A stretch of 42,658 nt of DNA, taken from Bacteroidales bacterium. Its GTDB lineage: Bacteria > Bacteroidota > Bacteroidia > Bacteroidales > UBA932. The DNA lies in assembly GCA_017429205.1 (NCBI GenBank), contig JAFRPH010000086.1, positions 1 to 42,658 of the forward strand. Direction: 5' to 3'. How positions within the stretch are numbered: position 1 is the stretch's first letter; every line of letters starts with the position of its first letter. The notes under the pieces are model-generated. The model saw only the letters and a list, made by a program, of their open reading frames with translations. It searched no databases and was not told where the DNA came from. Position numbers and translations under genes: made by a program. This document shows, piece after piece, positions 21,658 to 32,000 of this stretch.

Positions 21658-23166
21658 TTACTCCAACTCCGCTGCCTTGGTATCGTCGTACTTGACGTAC
21701 TGCCCGCAGCAGATGTCCAGCCGATCGGAGCAGGCCTCGATGTCCGCCTCCGAGACCGGCCCGTACACTCCCGGATGGATCCCCCAGCTGCGGAAGTAAT
21801 CCACCATGTTGTCCATGGCGGCCTTCGAGGAGAACGCGGCGGCGCTGATCTCCACGTAAACCTTGTTCTTCCCGGTCTTGGCCCCGTTGGCGTAGGGCGT
21901 GGTGTCGGCGTAGTCCGCCGGATCCACGGCGGTCCAGGACCCCGCGGTGACTGCCACCGGCACATAGGGATCCAGCGCCAGGATATCGTCCACGCAGCCG
22001 ATGCTGGACGCAACCAGCATGGTCCGCCGCTGCATGCCGTATTTCCTGACGATGGCCCACATGCTCTCCATCTGAGCCTTGGACCAGCTACTGCTCTTGA
22101 TGTCGATCTGCAGGCAGAGATGCCGCATCCGGCAGTACATGACACATTCGTCCAGGGTCATGATGGCCGTGCCGGCGTATTCGGCACCGGCGTACACGCC
22201 GAAGTCGTAGGCCTGGGCCTCCGACAGCGTGATGTCCGCGATGTTGACCGTCGAGGACAGGGCGGTTCCGTCCTCGTTTCGAGCCGTCCGGTTGATGCTC
22301 TCGTCGTGCAGGCAGACCCATTTCCCGTCCGAGGTGAGCCTGGCGTCGGTCTCTACCCAGCTCCAGCCGTCCTCGGCGCAGGCCGCAAGGGCCGGGATCG
22401 TGTTCTCAGGCAGCCCGCTCCGGGCCATGCCCCGATGTGCCGACGCGATGGGCAGCATGCCGTCCTCCGGGAACCGGCTGTAGACGTCGTTGGCCGCGTC
22501 GGCCTGCAGTACGTCGATCTCCGCCTCCGCCACCGTCACCTTGTCCTCCAGCTCTCCGAGCCGGCAGGAGTCCACGGTTCCCTGGATGCTGGACACGTCC
22601 ATATCCAGCCCGTTGGGCCGATAACTGCAGATGAACCATCCGTCGGCCTCCACGGTGATTGTCGCGTCGTAGTAGCGGTAGCTCTCGTCCGAGCTGGTGT
22701 ATTTGCCGTTGGACGCCCCGGCGACCCGGGTCCCGACGTAGGTCATGTCGTTCTCGCCGGCCACGAAGTTGTAGAACCAGTAGCAGTACGAGCTTCCCAG
22801 CGGGATCGCAATCTTGACGGTGATCGTCTCCCCGGCGTAGACCCGCGCCGCCCGTTTGGTCATCTTGTCCCCGTTGGGGGCGTTGGTGGTGACGTTGGCG
22901 GAGCCCAGGTATCCGGTGATCCAGTCCTCGGCTGTGAACAGCTCGCCCTCCAAATGGGAAACGCCCACCGCGGCCTGGAGCGTCGCGTCCAGCTTGGCGT
23001 TGGTAATGGCCCCGTCCTGGACGGTGGTGGTGGCCTCCGGGTGATCCTCCAGCCAATCGTCCACCGCGCCCTGAATAGCTTCCGGTGTCACACCACCGAT
23101 CTTCTGCGCGGTGCCCAGCGCCCCGGTCTCAGTCACAAGGTTGCTGAGCAGCATTTCTTGTGCCAT
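21658..23166 (-). CDS. tail protein with glycerophosphodiester phosphodiesterase (GDPD) domain
   Basis: A 502-aa protein. Residues 1-230 are a structural stem: helical start, TVQDGAITNAKLDATL (a common fibre motif), beta region and a coiled coil (GELEDKVTVAEAEIDVLQAD). Residues about 235-490 are a GDPD barrel with HRG (His244/Arg245), LPENTIPAL (Glu254), VETDARLTSDG (Glu272/Asp274) and LHDES (His287). Such phage enzymes degrade glycerol-phosphate wall polymers such as teichoic acids and act as tail-borne depolymerases. It lies between the capsid and lysis genes; GGAG is before ATG. Confidence 0.9.
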   Translation of the reverse strand: MAQEMLLSNLVTETGALGTAQKIGGVTPEAIQGAVDDWLEDHPEATTTVQDGAITNAKLDATLQAAVGVSHLEGELFTAEDWITGYLGSANVTTNAPNGDKMTKRAARVYAGETITVKIAIPLGSSYCYWFYNFVAGENDMTYVGTRVAGASNGKYTSSDESYRYYDATITVEADGWFICSYRPNGLDMDVSSIQGTVDSCRLGELEDKVTVAEAEIDVLQADAANDVYSRFPEDGMLPIASAHRGMARSGLPENTIPALAACAEDGWSWVETDARLTSDGKWVCLHDESINRTARNEDGTALSSTVNIADITLSEAQAYDFGVYAGAEYAGTAIMTLDECVMYCRMRHLCLQIDIKSSSWSKAQMESMWAIVRKYGMQRRTMLVASSIGCVDDILALDPYVPVAVTAGSWTAVDPADYADTTPYANGAKTGKNKVYVEISAAAFSSKAAMDNMVDYFRSWGIHPGVYGPVSEADIEACSDRLDICCGQYVKYDDTKAAELE

Positions 23167-23192
23167 ATTTGTTTCTCCTTTCTAAAGAAATC

Positions 23193-23213
23193 GGGCCCCG
23201 GGTACCGGGGCCC
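23193..23213. terminator. GC-rich hairpin upstream of the GDPD gene
   Basis: GGGCCCCGG-GTA-CCGGGGCCC, a perfect 9-bp GC stem. The T-run lies on the plus side (TTTTCTC); on the minus (transcribed) side it is followed by GATTTCTTT, a weak U-tract. It may attenuate late transcription after the capsid genes or protect the upstream mRNA. Confidence 0.5.
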
Positions 23214-23218
23214 TTTTC

Positions 23219-23482
23219 TCAGCGGACCTTATCCGCCTGGGCCTCGTTGAAGGCCCGGAGCCGGTTCTCCATCCGCAGGCTTTCTGCCAGGATCTCGTAG
23301 ACCGGACGCGGGATGCGGACGGTCACGCCCTTCATGATCTTCCAGACCTTGCCGTTCAGACTGGCCAGCTCGAAGTTCGGCTCGTTGCCGGTCGCTCTTG
23401 GCAAAGTCACGGGGATCAGGTCCTTCATGGGATCATAAGGTACCTGTGCTTCCTGGATGGGTTCTTTCTCGGCTTTTGCCAT
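23219..23482 (-). CDS. small protein downstream of the capsid gene
   Basis: An 87-aa protein: an acidic N-terminus (KAEKEPIQEAQVPYDPMKD) and a basic body with VWKIMKGVTVRIPRPVYEILAESLRMENRLRAF. It is commonly adjacent to N4-gp56-type capsid genes in gut phages, possibly a head completion or decoration protein (inference). AAGGAG is upstream. Function unknown. Confidence 0.65.
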   Translation of the reverse strand: MAKAEKEPIQEAQVPYDPMKDLIPVTLPRATGNEPNFELASLNGKVWKIMKGVTVRIPRPVYEILAESLRMENRLRAFNEAQADKVR

Positions 23483-23526
23483 GATGATCTCCTTTCATGT
23501 CGTGGCGGGTAAGGTCTGCCCGCCGA

Positions 23527-24900
23527 TTAGTTGTCCTCGTCCACGGTGGAGTAAGCAGAGCAGCTCTCCACACGGACCATGCGGTTCTGGTACAGGATCT
23601 TGGCCGCGGTCTCGAACTTGTAGCCCACGGTGGAGAACTGATTCAGAGGACCGCCCACCTGGCTCTTGTCCTTGATGATCATCTCCATGCCCATGCCCTC
23701 GGGATCGACGACCGCGAAGGCGTCCTTGCCGAAGAACATGGTGGCGTAGACGGCGCACTCGGAAGTGGAACCGCCGCCCTCGCCGGGGTACAGCAGGTCG
23801 CTGTTTGCGATAGCAGCAGGCGCGGCAACGTCGAAGAAGACCTTCTTGTTGGCGTAGTCGGTGCCGACAATGGTCGCGGACCCGACGAAGGCGGTCGCGC
23901 TCACATCGTAGAAGTGGATCTTTCTGCCGATCAGGGCCTCACCGAGGTCCGCGGTCAGGGTCTCGGAAACGACCATGCAGTAGCTGGTGGTCTCGCCCTT
24001 GGTCGCGGTGCCGGAGCTGTTGTAGGTTGCGATGGTCAGTTTGCGGGCGTTGGTGAAGAGGTCGGCGCCCACGAAGATGGGAGCGGAGGTCGCTTCAACG
24101 AAGCGCACGCCGTGCAGCTCGCCGATCTCGCCCTCGAAGATCTCCTTGGTGGCCTCGTACTTGTGAACGTCCAGCCATTCGGTGGAGGAGCGCAGGTCGT
24201 AGGTGACGGAGGGGTGGATGACGGCCACGTACTTGTTGCCCTCGTAGAAGGGGGCCTTCTGCTTCTTCAGGAAGGTGTAGGCCTTGTTGACGGTGTCGGG
24301 GGTCAGGCGGTTGTTGGTCGCGGCCATCTGGTAGCGGCCCACGGGGGTGCTGGAAGGCACGCCGTTGGCGTCCAGGGTGTCGGCGTAGATGACGGAGGTG
24401 CCGGTGGCCAGCACGTTGCGGACCAGGGTGTCGGCAGTCTCGCCGCCCGCGGCGCCCATCTCCTCGGTCGCGCCCAGGATGACGGGATCAATCGCGTGCA
24501 TCTCCAGCTGATCGGAGATGGTGGTGTAGTCGCCGTACTGCTGGATCTCGACGGAGGTCTCGGTGATGCCGAACTTCTGGCCGGGAGGAATGACGCCCTC
24601 CTGCAGGGGGGTCATGGCCTTGTCAAAGGTGTTCCACTTGCGCCACTGCACGACCTTGCCGTGCTTGATGGGGAGTCTCTGCTGCTTGCCGAGCTGGGAG
24701 TAGATCAGCTTCTCGCGGGCGTTCTCCAGGAGCTCGGTGTCGTAATACTCCTTCATGGTGGCGGACATGGACTTGGTGGTGGTTTCGCTGGCGTCATAAA
24801 CGCCGGTATAGGCGTTGACGGTGCCGGTAGTGCCGTTGGTGGTCAGGTTGACCACGGAACCGGCGTCGGCATGGATCAGAAGATCCTCAAAAAACTTCAT
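23527..24900 (-). CDS. major capsid protein, N4-gp56 family
   Basis: A 457-aa HK97-fold capsid protein. The start-proximal pattern TMKEYYDTELLENAREKLIYSQLGKQ and VVQWRKWNTFDKAMTPLQEG is the hallmark of the N4-gp56 family (TIGR04387). The N-terminal leader MKFFEDLLIHADAG is shared with the scaffold, as is the AAAGGAGCTAC ribosome site. I chose ATG at 24900 for that site; the longer reading would overlap the scaffold gene. It is a probable substrate of the phage Prp-like protease, cut near IH|A (inference). Confidence 0.93.
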   Translation of the reverse strand: MKFFEDLLIHADAGSVVNLTTNGTTGTVNAYTGVYDASETTTKSMSATMKEYYDTELLENAREKLIYSQLGKQQRLPIKHGKVVQWRKWNTFDKAMTPLQEGVIPPGQKFGITETSVEIQQYGDYTTISDQLEMHAIDPVILGATEEMGAAGGETADTLVRNVLATGTSVIYADTLDANGVPSSTPVGRYQMAATNNRLTPDTVNKAYTFLKKQKAPFYEGNKYVAVIHPSVTYDLRSSTEWLDVHKYEATKEIFEGEIGELHGVRFVEATSAPIFVGADLFTNARKLTIATYNSSGTATKGETTSYCMVVSETLTADLGEALIGRKIHFYDVSATAFVGSATIVGTDYANKKVFFDVAAPAAIANSDLLYPGEGGGSTSECAVYATMFFGKDAFAVVDPEGMGMEMIIKDKSQVGGPLNQFSTVGYKFETAAKILYQNRMVRVESCSAYSTVDEDN

Positions 24901-24931
24901 GGTGTAGCTCCTTTCATTTGTTGGGAGCGCA

Positions 24932-25951
24932 TCACCAATAGATTTCCTCTCCCGCATTGACCCGCTTCCGCAGGTCCCTGCGCATATCCTTTGTGAGGTT
25001 TTTCGGACTGGCGACGCGCTGTGGGTTTGCGGCGGGAGACCTGCCGAGCCCGCCTTCTACGGGCCGGAACTGCCCCGCCTGAATGCTTGCAGAAAGAGCT
25101 CTCGTGGCCTGCATGGATGCGGCCTTGGCCTGCGCGGCCATGAGCTCATCGTGGTGGGCAGAGAAGTAGGCGTTTTCCACGCCGACGCCGCAGCTCAGCA
25201 GATGAGTGAAGGTCGGGCTTTTCTCCATCTCCTTCACAAGGTCGAATTCCGGCCAGTTCATCTTCTGCCGGAAGGCCTCTGCCTGCTGCCGGTGCTGCTG
25301 GAACTGAGCGTACTGCTCAGCATCCTGCTGCCGCTTTTGCTCCGCCGCTTGGAACTCCCGAAGCTGGCGGTCCTGTTCCCGGAGCTTGTCCTCCATGTCG
25401 ATCCGCTCCTGGGCAAATTCCTCGGAGACGCCGTTTTCCATGGCGTATTCCTCCACGCGGGATTTGCCTGCGGCTTTCTTGATGGCGGCGATGTCGGCCT
25501 TGCCGTCCGCTCCGGGCTGAATGTTGAACTGTGCCGCGGCCAGCTGCGCCAGCAAAGCGTCGCGCTCATCAAGCGCCGCCTTGGTGGTGGTCAGCTCCGC
25601 CTCGCTGTCCTTGAGGTTCTTGATCCTGCCGGTGACGGCCTTCTCAATCTTCTGGCCGATCTCGTCGTGGTAATCTTTTTCGATTTCCTCAAAGGGACGC
25701 TTGGCGCTGGCCTGTGCGGTCTGCGCAGGTGCCGAGTCCTGTTCCGGACCTTGTATGCCGTACTCATAGGGCAGCCGTTCCGGTCTGCCGTACTTTCTCG
25801 GTCTGGCCTTTTCCTGCGGCTTCTTCTCCCCGGCGTCGGGAGTCGTTACGCCCGCTGCCTCCGGTCCGGGTGCTGCGCCGGGCGCTGCGCCTGCGCCGCC
25901 GTCGCCGCCTTCCCCGTGGATCAGGAGGTCTTCAAAGTATGTGTGAAGCAT
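24932..25951 (-). CDS. scaffolding protein
   Basis: A 339-aa acidic, Gln/Glu/Ala-rich helical protein (GEKKPQEKARPRKYGRPERL, then long heptads EERIDMEDKLREQDRQLREFQ, AEQKRQQDAEQYAQFQQH) directly before the capsid gene, the standard scaffold position. It begins MLHTYFEDLLIHGEGGDGG, sharing FEDLLIH with the capsid protein. ATG at 25951 with AAAGGAGCTAC was chosen; the longer reading would run into the late promoter. It guides prohead assembly and is removed later, probably after protease cutting. Confidence 0.85.
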   Translation of the reverse strand: MLHTYFEDLLIHGEGGDGGAGAAPGAAPGPEAAGVTTPDAGEKKPQEKARPRKYGRPERLPYEYGIQGPEQDSAPAQTAQASAKRPFEEIEKDYHDEIGQKIEKAVTGRIKNLKDSEAELTTTKAALDERDALLAQLAAAQFNIQPGADGKADIAAIKKAAGKSRVEEYAMENGVSEEFAQERIDMEDKLREQDRQLREFQAAEQKRQQDAEQYAQFQQHRQQAEAFRQKMNWPEFDLVKEMEKSPTFTHLLSCGVGVENAYFSAHHDELMAAQAKAASMQATRALSASIQAGQFRPVEGGLGRSPAANPQRVASPKNLTKDMRRDLRKRVNAGEEIYW

Positions 25952-25997
25952 GGTAGCTCCTTTCTGCTCGTCAGGTGAGCGATCCCTTCTACCATGC

Positions 25998-26038
25998 AGA
26001 GTACCAAAATCGAACAAATGTTCTCTATGCACCAAAAC
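25998..26038 (-). promoter_or_regulatory. candidate late promoter 2 with 18-bp box
   Basis: Minus strand GTTTTGGTGCATAGAGAA (26038-26021), 17 bases, then TACTCT (26003-25998) preceded by TG-G. The 18-mer is identical and the spacing equal to late promoter 1 before terS. The spacer also holds GAACAAATGTTC (26012-26023), an inverted GAACA/TGTTC pair that could be an operator. It drives scaffold, capsid and lysis genes. Confidence 0.65.
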
Positions 26039-26054
26039 TAAAAAATAAAAAAAT

Positions 26055-26080
26055 AATGGGGCTGGTTTTCCAGCCCCATT
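26055..26080 (-). terminator. strong terminator after the giant gene
   Basis: AATGGGGCTGG-AAAA-CCAGCCCCATT on the minus strand, an 11-bp perfect stem, then ATTTTTTTATTTTTTAG. It closes late operon 1 just after the giant protein stop and before late promoter 2. Confidence 0.95.
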
Positions 26081-26084
26081 TTCT

Positions 26085-29000
26085 TCAGTGCCACGGCGCC
26101 TCTTTGATGGTCTTGGCCGACCAACCGTTGAAGTAGTACAGCGCGTCCTTCTGTGCGGTCGTGATGTTCAGCTTGTCGATGATCTGCATGATCGCGGCCT
26201 TCTTGGACCCGGAGTCGGTCTTGCCGTCTCCGTCCTTGTCGGTACCCTTTGCCTTTGACGCGGCCTCCGCGTACCTGATATAGGCGTCCAGACCGATGCC
26301 GGATCCCTGCAGCGTTCTGCCGACGTTCTCGATTGTGGTGTCGTAATACTTATCAAGCGTCGTCTGCCCAAGGTTGGAATCCGGGTAGGATTTCTGGAAG
26401 TCCCAATACCGCACCCGCGCCTTGGCGTCGCTGCTGCTCATGCCGCCGTACTGGGTCAGCGCCTTGGTTGCGGTCTGGCTGGGAATCTTCCCGGCCTTGT
26501 ATCCCTTGCCAAGGTTGCCGTAGTCGTACCCGGTCAGCTTCTTGCAGTTTGCGTCCCGGACGATCTCGTCTCGCTCTTCGCCGCCGGTCAGACCCAAATA
26601 CTTGGAAAGCTGGTTCTTGAGCTTTGCCTCGGTGCTGTTTCCGGCGATGTACTGGTCAATCAGATAGCCCTTGATGTGAGACGTTACGTTGTCCGCCTTC
26701 ACGCCATGATCCGTCAGTTCCTTGACAAGCCCCTTGATGTCCTGGCCGCTGCTGATCGCCTCGTCGATTGCGTCGTACTGGGTGTAATGGTAATCCTCCT
26801 CTTCCTCGTGTCCGGCGCTTTCCCTCCACTCTTTGATCTTCATCCAGGCCTCGTTCTCGGTCAGCTTCCGGTATGCACCGTCCTCCTTTTTCCAGGCATA
26901 GTCCAGAATCTGATCAATGGCTTCATCGTCGGTCAGCTTTCCTGCCTGATAGAGCTCCTTCGTGTGAGATACGGCGTTGCTGCGGAGGTTTTTTTCCTCG
27001 TAGCCATGGTCCAGATACGCGGCAGCGGCCTCGTCGAACGTCTTTCCAGCGTCCAGATCTTTTATAAGATCCTCGTACTCGCTGTAATGGTAGTCCTCCT
27101 CGCCCTTGTGCTCCGCGGTGGTCTCCCAGCGCTGCAGGATCTTCCAGGCGTCGTCCTCGTTTTCAACCTTGGCATTGTACCGGATCAGAAGGTCGACGGC
27201 CTCCTTTTCGGTGCGTGCTCCGGCCACGTACTCATCTCGGACAATATCCAGGACCTTTCCGTTCAGCTTTTCCTCGTCCCAATATCCAGTCCGGTCCAGC
27301 AGCTCTGCGTATTGGTCGATGTCGATGTTGCCTTCTTCATAAGCGGTCTTTGCCTGCTTGCTGATCGCGTTCCTGATGGCATCCTCGCTCTTGCCGGAAT
27401 CACGCAGCTCTTTGAGAACATCCCGGACCTTCGCGTTGTCGCCGGACATCCATGCCTTGTAATACCGTCTGGCGTTGACTGCGGTGCTCCGATCCACGCC
27501 TGCCTCGAAACTGAAGAACTCCTCGTTCATAATGTCGGCAATGTGGTTTCGTCCGCCCTCGATGATCTTCTTGATGTTGGCCGTCGGGATTCCGGTCATC
27601 TGGGAAAGGTATTCGCCGACCTTCCAGAGCTGCTTTTCGGCCAGATTCTGCCAATCTTTGGCCGTGGAGTCTTCGTCGCCGATCAACTTGACAGCCTGCT
27701 GCTCGAATTGAATGACTGCTGTCGCGAGCTCATTGATGGTGGAGATTCCGCCGACGTCATTGCCGTAATACTTGGAGCCAGTCAACATAGCTTGGAGTCC
27801 TTCGTAGACCTCGGAGCCTGCCAGGAAGGATCCTGTCAGAGAGGAAAGGAATCCGTTCAGGTATTCCTCCGCGATGGATTCAAAGGTGAGCTCGTCGTCG
27901 TCATCCCGCCAGGGGTTCATCCGGTGCATCACCGCGCCGGCCAGAAGCGTCATTGCGCTGAGTACCATAGCGGAGACGGTCTGCGAGGAGATAGCGCGGG
28001 TGAGCTTTTGCCGTGCGGCCTTCCTTGCCGCCTTGGTCTGCGGCGTGCCGTTTTGCTTATCCGCCCGTACCATGGCTCTGTATTCTCCGATGGCGTCGAT
28101 CAGAATATTGCCGTTCTGGAATCTCTGCGTAGAGAACATGACCATCGCCCGGACCAGCTTGTTCGGATTGCGGAGGATGTCAGGCCGCTGCAGGATCGTG
28201 TAGTTCGGCTGGGTGTCCTCGACGATGTCCGCGAAGACCTCCGCGACCTTCCGGTAGAAGGGGCTTTCTCCGTTCTTGATCTGTTCCTCGGTGCCCTTCT
28301 CCAGGTTGTAGTTGTCCTTCACGTAATACTCCGCGGCGTACCACAGCCTGCCGACGGTGGCCCGGTCCGTCTTCTCGATCCAGCCCATCAACCATTTGGC
28401 CTTCTGTGTCCAGTCCCGACCGTTGGCGATGTCGCCGATTTCCACGTCGATAGCGCCCTTCGATCTGTACCAGAGCAGCGGAGAGTAGATGCTGATCAGG
28501 TTACTGTCCGCACGGCTGATAGGCAGGTTGCTCTTTCCGCCTCTGGCCAGGGCTTTCATCAACGGTCCCCATCCAACGGTCGCTGCCGCTGTCGGGAAGG
28601 ACGCAGCCTGCTTGATGGTGACGGAAAGGTTCGCCGCCAGCACCGCCTGAGCGTAGTTGCCCTTGACCCGGTCGAAGATTGTGCCGGGCGTATTCCGTCC
28701 GCCCACCATATCGGTGATCAGGTTTTCAACGTACTGTTGCCCGTTCTTTCCGTAGGTCTTGGCCATGGCCTTCTTCACGGAATCCGTGAATCCCCTGTCC
28801 TGGACATTGTACACGTTTCCGAAGGTCTTCAACGCCTGGGTAAGGCCTGCGTACCGGCTGACGTTGGAGATCTGCCGGTTGACGGCCTTTGTGATATCCT
28901 CCAGGTGGATGGGATTGGAAGCGCGGACACGTTCCTTCATGAAGCCCGCGTTCTCCAGGGAGATGTTCTTGGAGATGGACTCAAACTCAGATTTGAGGAA

Positions 29001-32000
29001 GTCAGAGTCCGTCACGATGGGGAAGTAGTTGTCCACCCTTGCCTTGCTGAATCCGTACATCTCGTTGGTCACGCGGTTCAGCTCTCGACGGGAGAATCCG
29101 TCAAAGAATTCTCTGCTGGCCGCGATCCATTGCCGGTCGTAGTCCGTCAGCTGTTCCTCGATTGCCGTCCGGATGGAGTCGAAAATCTCGTCAATCTCCG
29201 CCTTGTGCTCCTTGTAGGCCTCCTCGTACTCCGCGTCGCTCAGCTCGCCCTTCGTGAACAACTCGTCCAGGGCCGCGACCCTCGCGCCCAGAGCAGGAAT
29301 GGATACAGTCCCCTGTCCCCACGCCTCGGATCTGCCCTTGTAGTAGCGTTTGAAGTCCGGAAGCGTGATGCCGCCGTACATCAGGTGACGCATATTTTCC
29401 TCGTTCTGCAGGTGCATATAGAGGGAAAGCATCATGCCGCGGGGGATGGGGACGGCCTTTCCGGTCTCGTCCTTCAGCCCAACGTCCACCAGATCATCTT
29501 CCCGGTAGGATGTCAGCTTCTCAGCCTTTTCCAGGTTTTCCTTCCCTTCCAGTACGCGGTCGAAGATCCGCGTGCCCTGCATCTCCAGGGTCAGCATCTT
29601 CAGCTGCGCGTCGTCCAGCATCCGGTAGACCTTGTTCCATGCGGAACTCTGCTGATATCCGCCGAACCGGTTGAAGGCCCGCTTGGCGCTGAGCATTGTC
29701 ATGTGGTACTTTTCCAACAGCTGCAGGGCGTGTGCCCCACGACCGGCGCGAAGCTCCTGCCGCATCTCGTTGCCGATCTCCCAGATCTCCTTCCCCTTCT
29801 CGATTAGGTCCGCCTTGATCGCGTTTCGGATGGTGGTCCGCATGGCCTTCATGACGGTGTACACGTCCTCCAGCTCCGCGGTGGTCAGATCGTAGATGGA
29901 GCGGCCTGCCAGCGTTCCGGAAAGCTCCACCAGCATGTCCTTGACGGTCTCGTCGTAATACTGGCTGTAGCGCTCGTCCTTCTTGATGGCGTCGTAAGCG
30001 GCGTTGATGGCGGCGATGCGGGCCTGGGCGCTTTCGCTCTTGGCGCGGTTGGTCTCAGTGTTCACCAGATCCAGCAGGTCCACCACAGGTCGGATCAGTT
30101 TCTCCGGAACAAAGTGTCCCTCCCTGGGCCGCAGAAGGTCGCGGTTCATCTCCGCGTGCAGGTTCTTGATCCGGTTGCGGATCGACGTCCGGTTCTTCCG
30201 GTCCTTGTATCCGGCGAACTGCGCCTCCTTGGCCTCCTGGTCCTTCTCGTACTGCGCTTCCTTGGCAGCCTTCAGCATGGCTGTCAGCTGCGGGTTTCGG
30301 AGCTTGCCCGCCAGGATGTCCCTGTGCTTCTGAATCTCCTTCTCCAGCTTTGCAATATCCCGGTTCTTGGAATCAATCAACTGCTGAGAATAGACTCCGG
30401 CGTGCTTGGCCTTTTCTTCCCAGCCTTTCATCTCTTCGATTTGCGAAGCCGCCGCCTGCAGTTCTGCGTGGGCGGCATTCAGCTTCTGTCTCAGATCCCG
30501 AATGTCCCGGTTTTTGGAGTCGATCAGCGCCTGGGAGTAATTGCCCAAATGCTTTGCTTTTTCCTCCCAGCTTCGGACCCGTTCTTTTGCCGTCCGCAGG
30601 TCGCCTGCCAGCCTGGAGACCTTCTGCTCCAACCGCTTGACGTCCTTGCTGTTGTCCTTTCTGGCCTGTTTCAGCTCCGCTCTGGTGTCCTGCAGCGTCT
30701 CGTTCAGGTTATTCACCACGGTCCGCTGCTGGTCCTCGATCTCTTTCAGGATCTTCTGCTCAGCCTGCAGCTTATCGTTGGCCTGCTGCAGGGCCTTGTT
30801 TTCCGCCTTCACTGCGTCCAGCTTCTGGTTGTATCGGTTCTCCACCCGATCCACGATTCGATCAACCGCGGTGGCCTGGACGGCCTCCCTGTACCGGTTC
30901 ATTCCGAAGTCCTGATACACAGCGCTGACCACCTCGTCCACGGCGTGTTGCCGGGCTTCTTCGGTGTTGGCGTAGACCTGCGCCCATTTAGCTCGGTCCC
31001 ACTTGAATCCCTGCTTTTCTCGGTAGGTGCCGTTTTCCAGAAGGTAGTCCGCCAGATCCAGGGCGCCCTGATAAACGATCTCCATGGGGCTCTCTCCACG
31101 GTCGATGGCGGCAATGGCCTTGTCGTAGGCCTTTTGCAGGGTTTCCGCCGCGGTCTTCTGAATGCCCAGATTCTTGGCGTCGCCCATGCCGAAGGTCTTC
31201 ATGATCCCGCCGACCAGCTTCTGGATGCCCCGGGTGTTGTAGCTGCGGTCCGTCCGCTTGAGATCCGCCTTTGCCTTCTCCAGCTTGGCCTCCAGATCCT
31301 GCACCTGCTTGGCCTTGGCCTGGAATTCCTTCAACAGCCTGCCCTGCTCAAGGTTGGCTGCGTCCTCCACATTCTGCTGCAGAAGCAGGTCCACGTCGGA
31401 AACCGTGTTGTCGTAGTCGCGCACGGAATACTGTCGACCCTCTACGTTTTCCTTGAGCTGGGCATACGCCTTCATGTTCCGTCCCGCCGCTTCAAACTTC
31501 GGGATCTCCCGGCGGATGTCGTCCACGATCTTCGGTACCTCGGCGTCCTGCTTTGCCTGGAGCATGGCGTCCGATTCCAGGCCCATTTCGATAAGCTGCT
31601 TCATGGAGCCGAAGGCGCTGTCGGTGCCTGGATAGTTGAGCTTCACGGCCTCCTGACGGGAAACCTTGCCCTCCGCGTCGTAGCAGGTGAAGTCGGCCAG
31701 CACTTTGTAGTAGTTGCTCTCCGCTTCTCCGGTCATAGTGCCGGTCTGCCAATCCGCGTGCTGCGTGAAGTCGTAGGCCTTGTTATAGCTGTTCCTCGCG
31801 CTGCCGGAGGCTACGCCGGAGAATTTCGGCTTGTACCTGTTCTCCTCACACCAATCCAGGTAATCCTGCGCGGCAGCTCTCGCGTCGCCCTTGTGCTTCT
31901 GGACGGCCTCGTTGAAGTCGAAGTCCACGTCCACCTTGGTCCATTTCGTTCCGTTCCACTTCAGCGTGTTCTGATAGCTCTCGTAGTTCTCGAAGCCGGG

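Noticed and set aside
21658..23166. Diversity-generating retroelement acting on the tail protein
   Set aside because: No reverse transcriptase gene and no template/variable repeat pair were found.
26676..29807. Open frame of 1043 codons on the plus strand, antisense to the giant gene
   Set aside because: It is in the shadow of the GC-rich giant gene, has no ribosome site, a Val/Leu/Gly/Asp-dominated composition and no motif; the reverse frame is explained by third-position bias.
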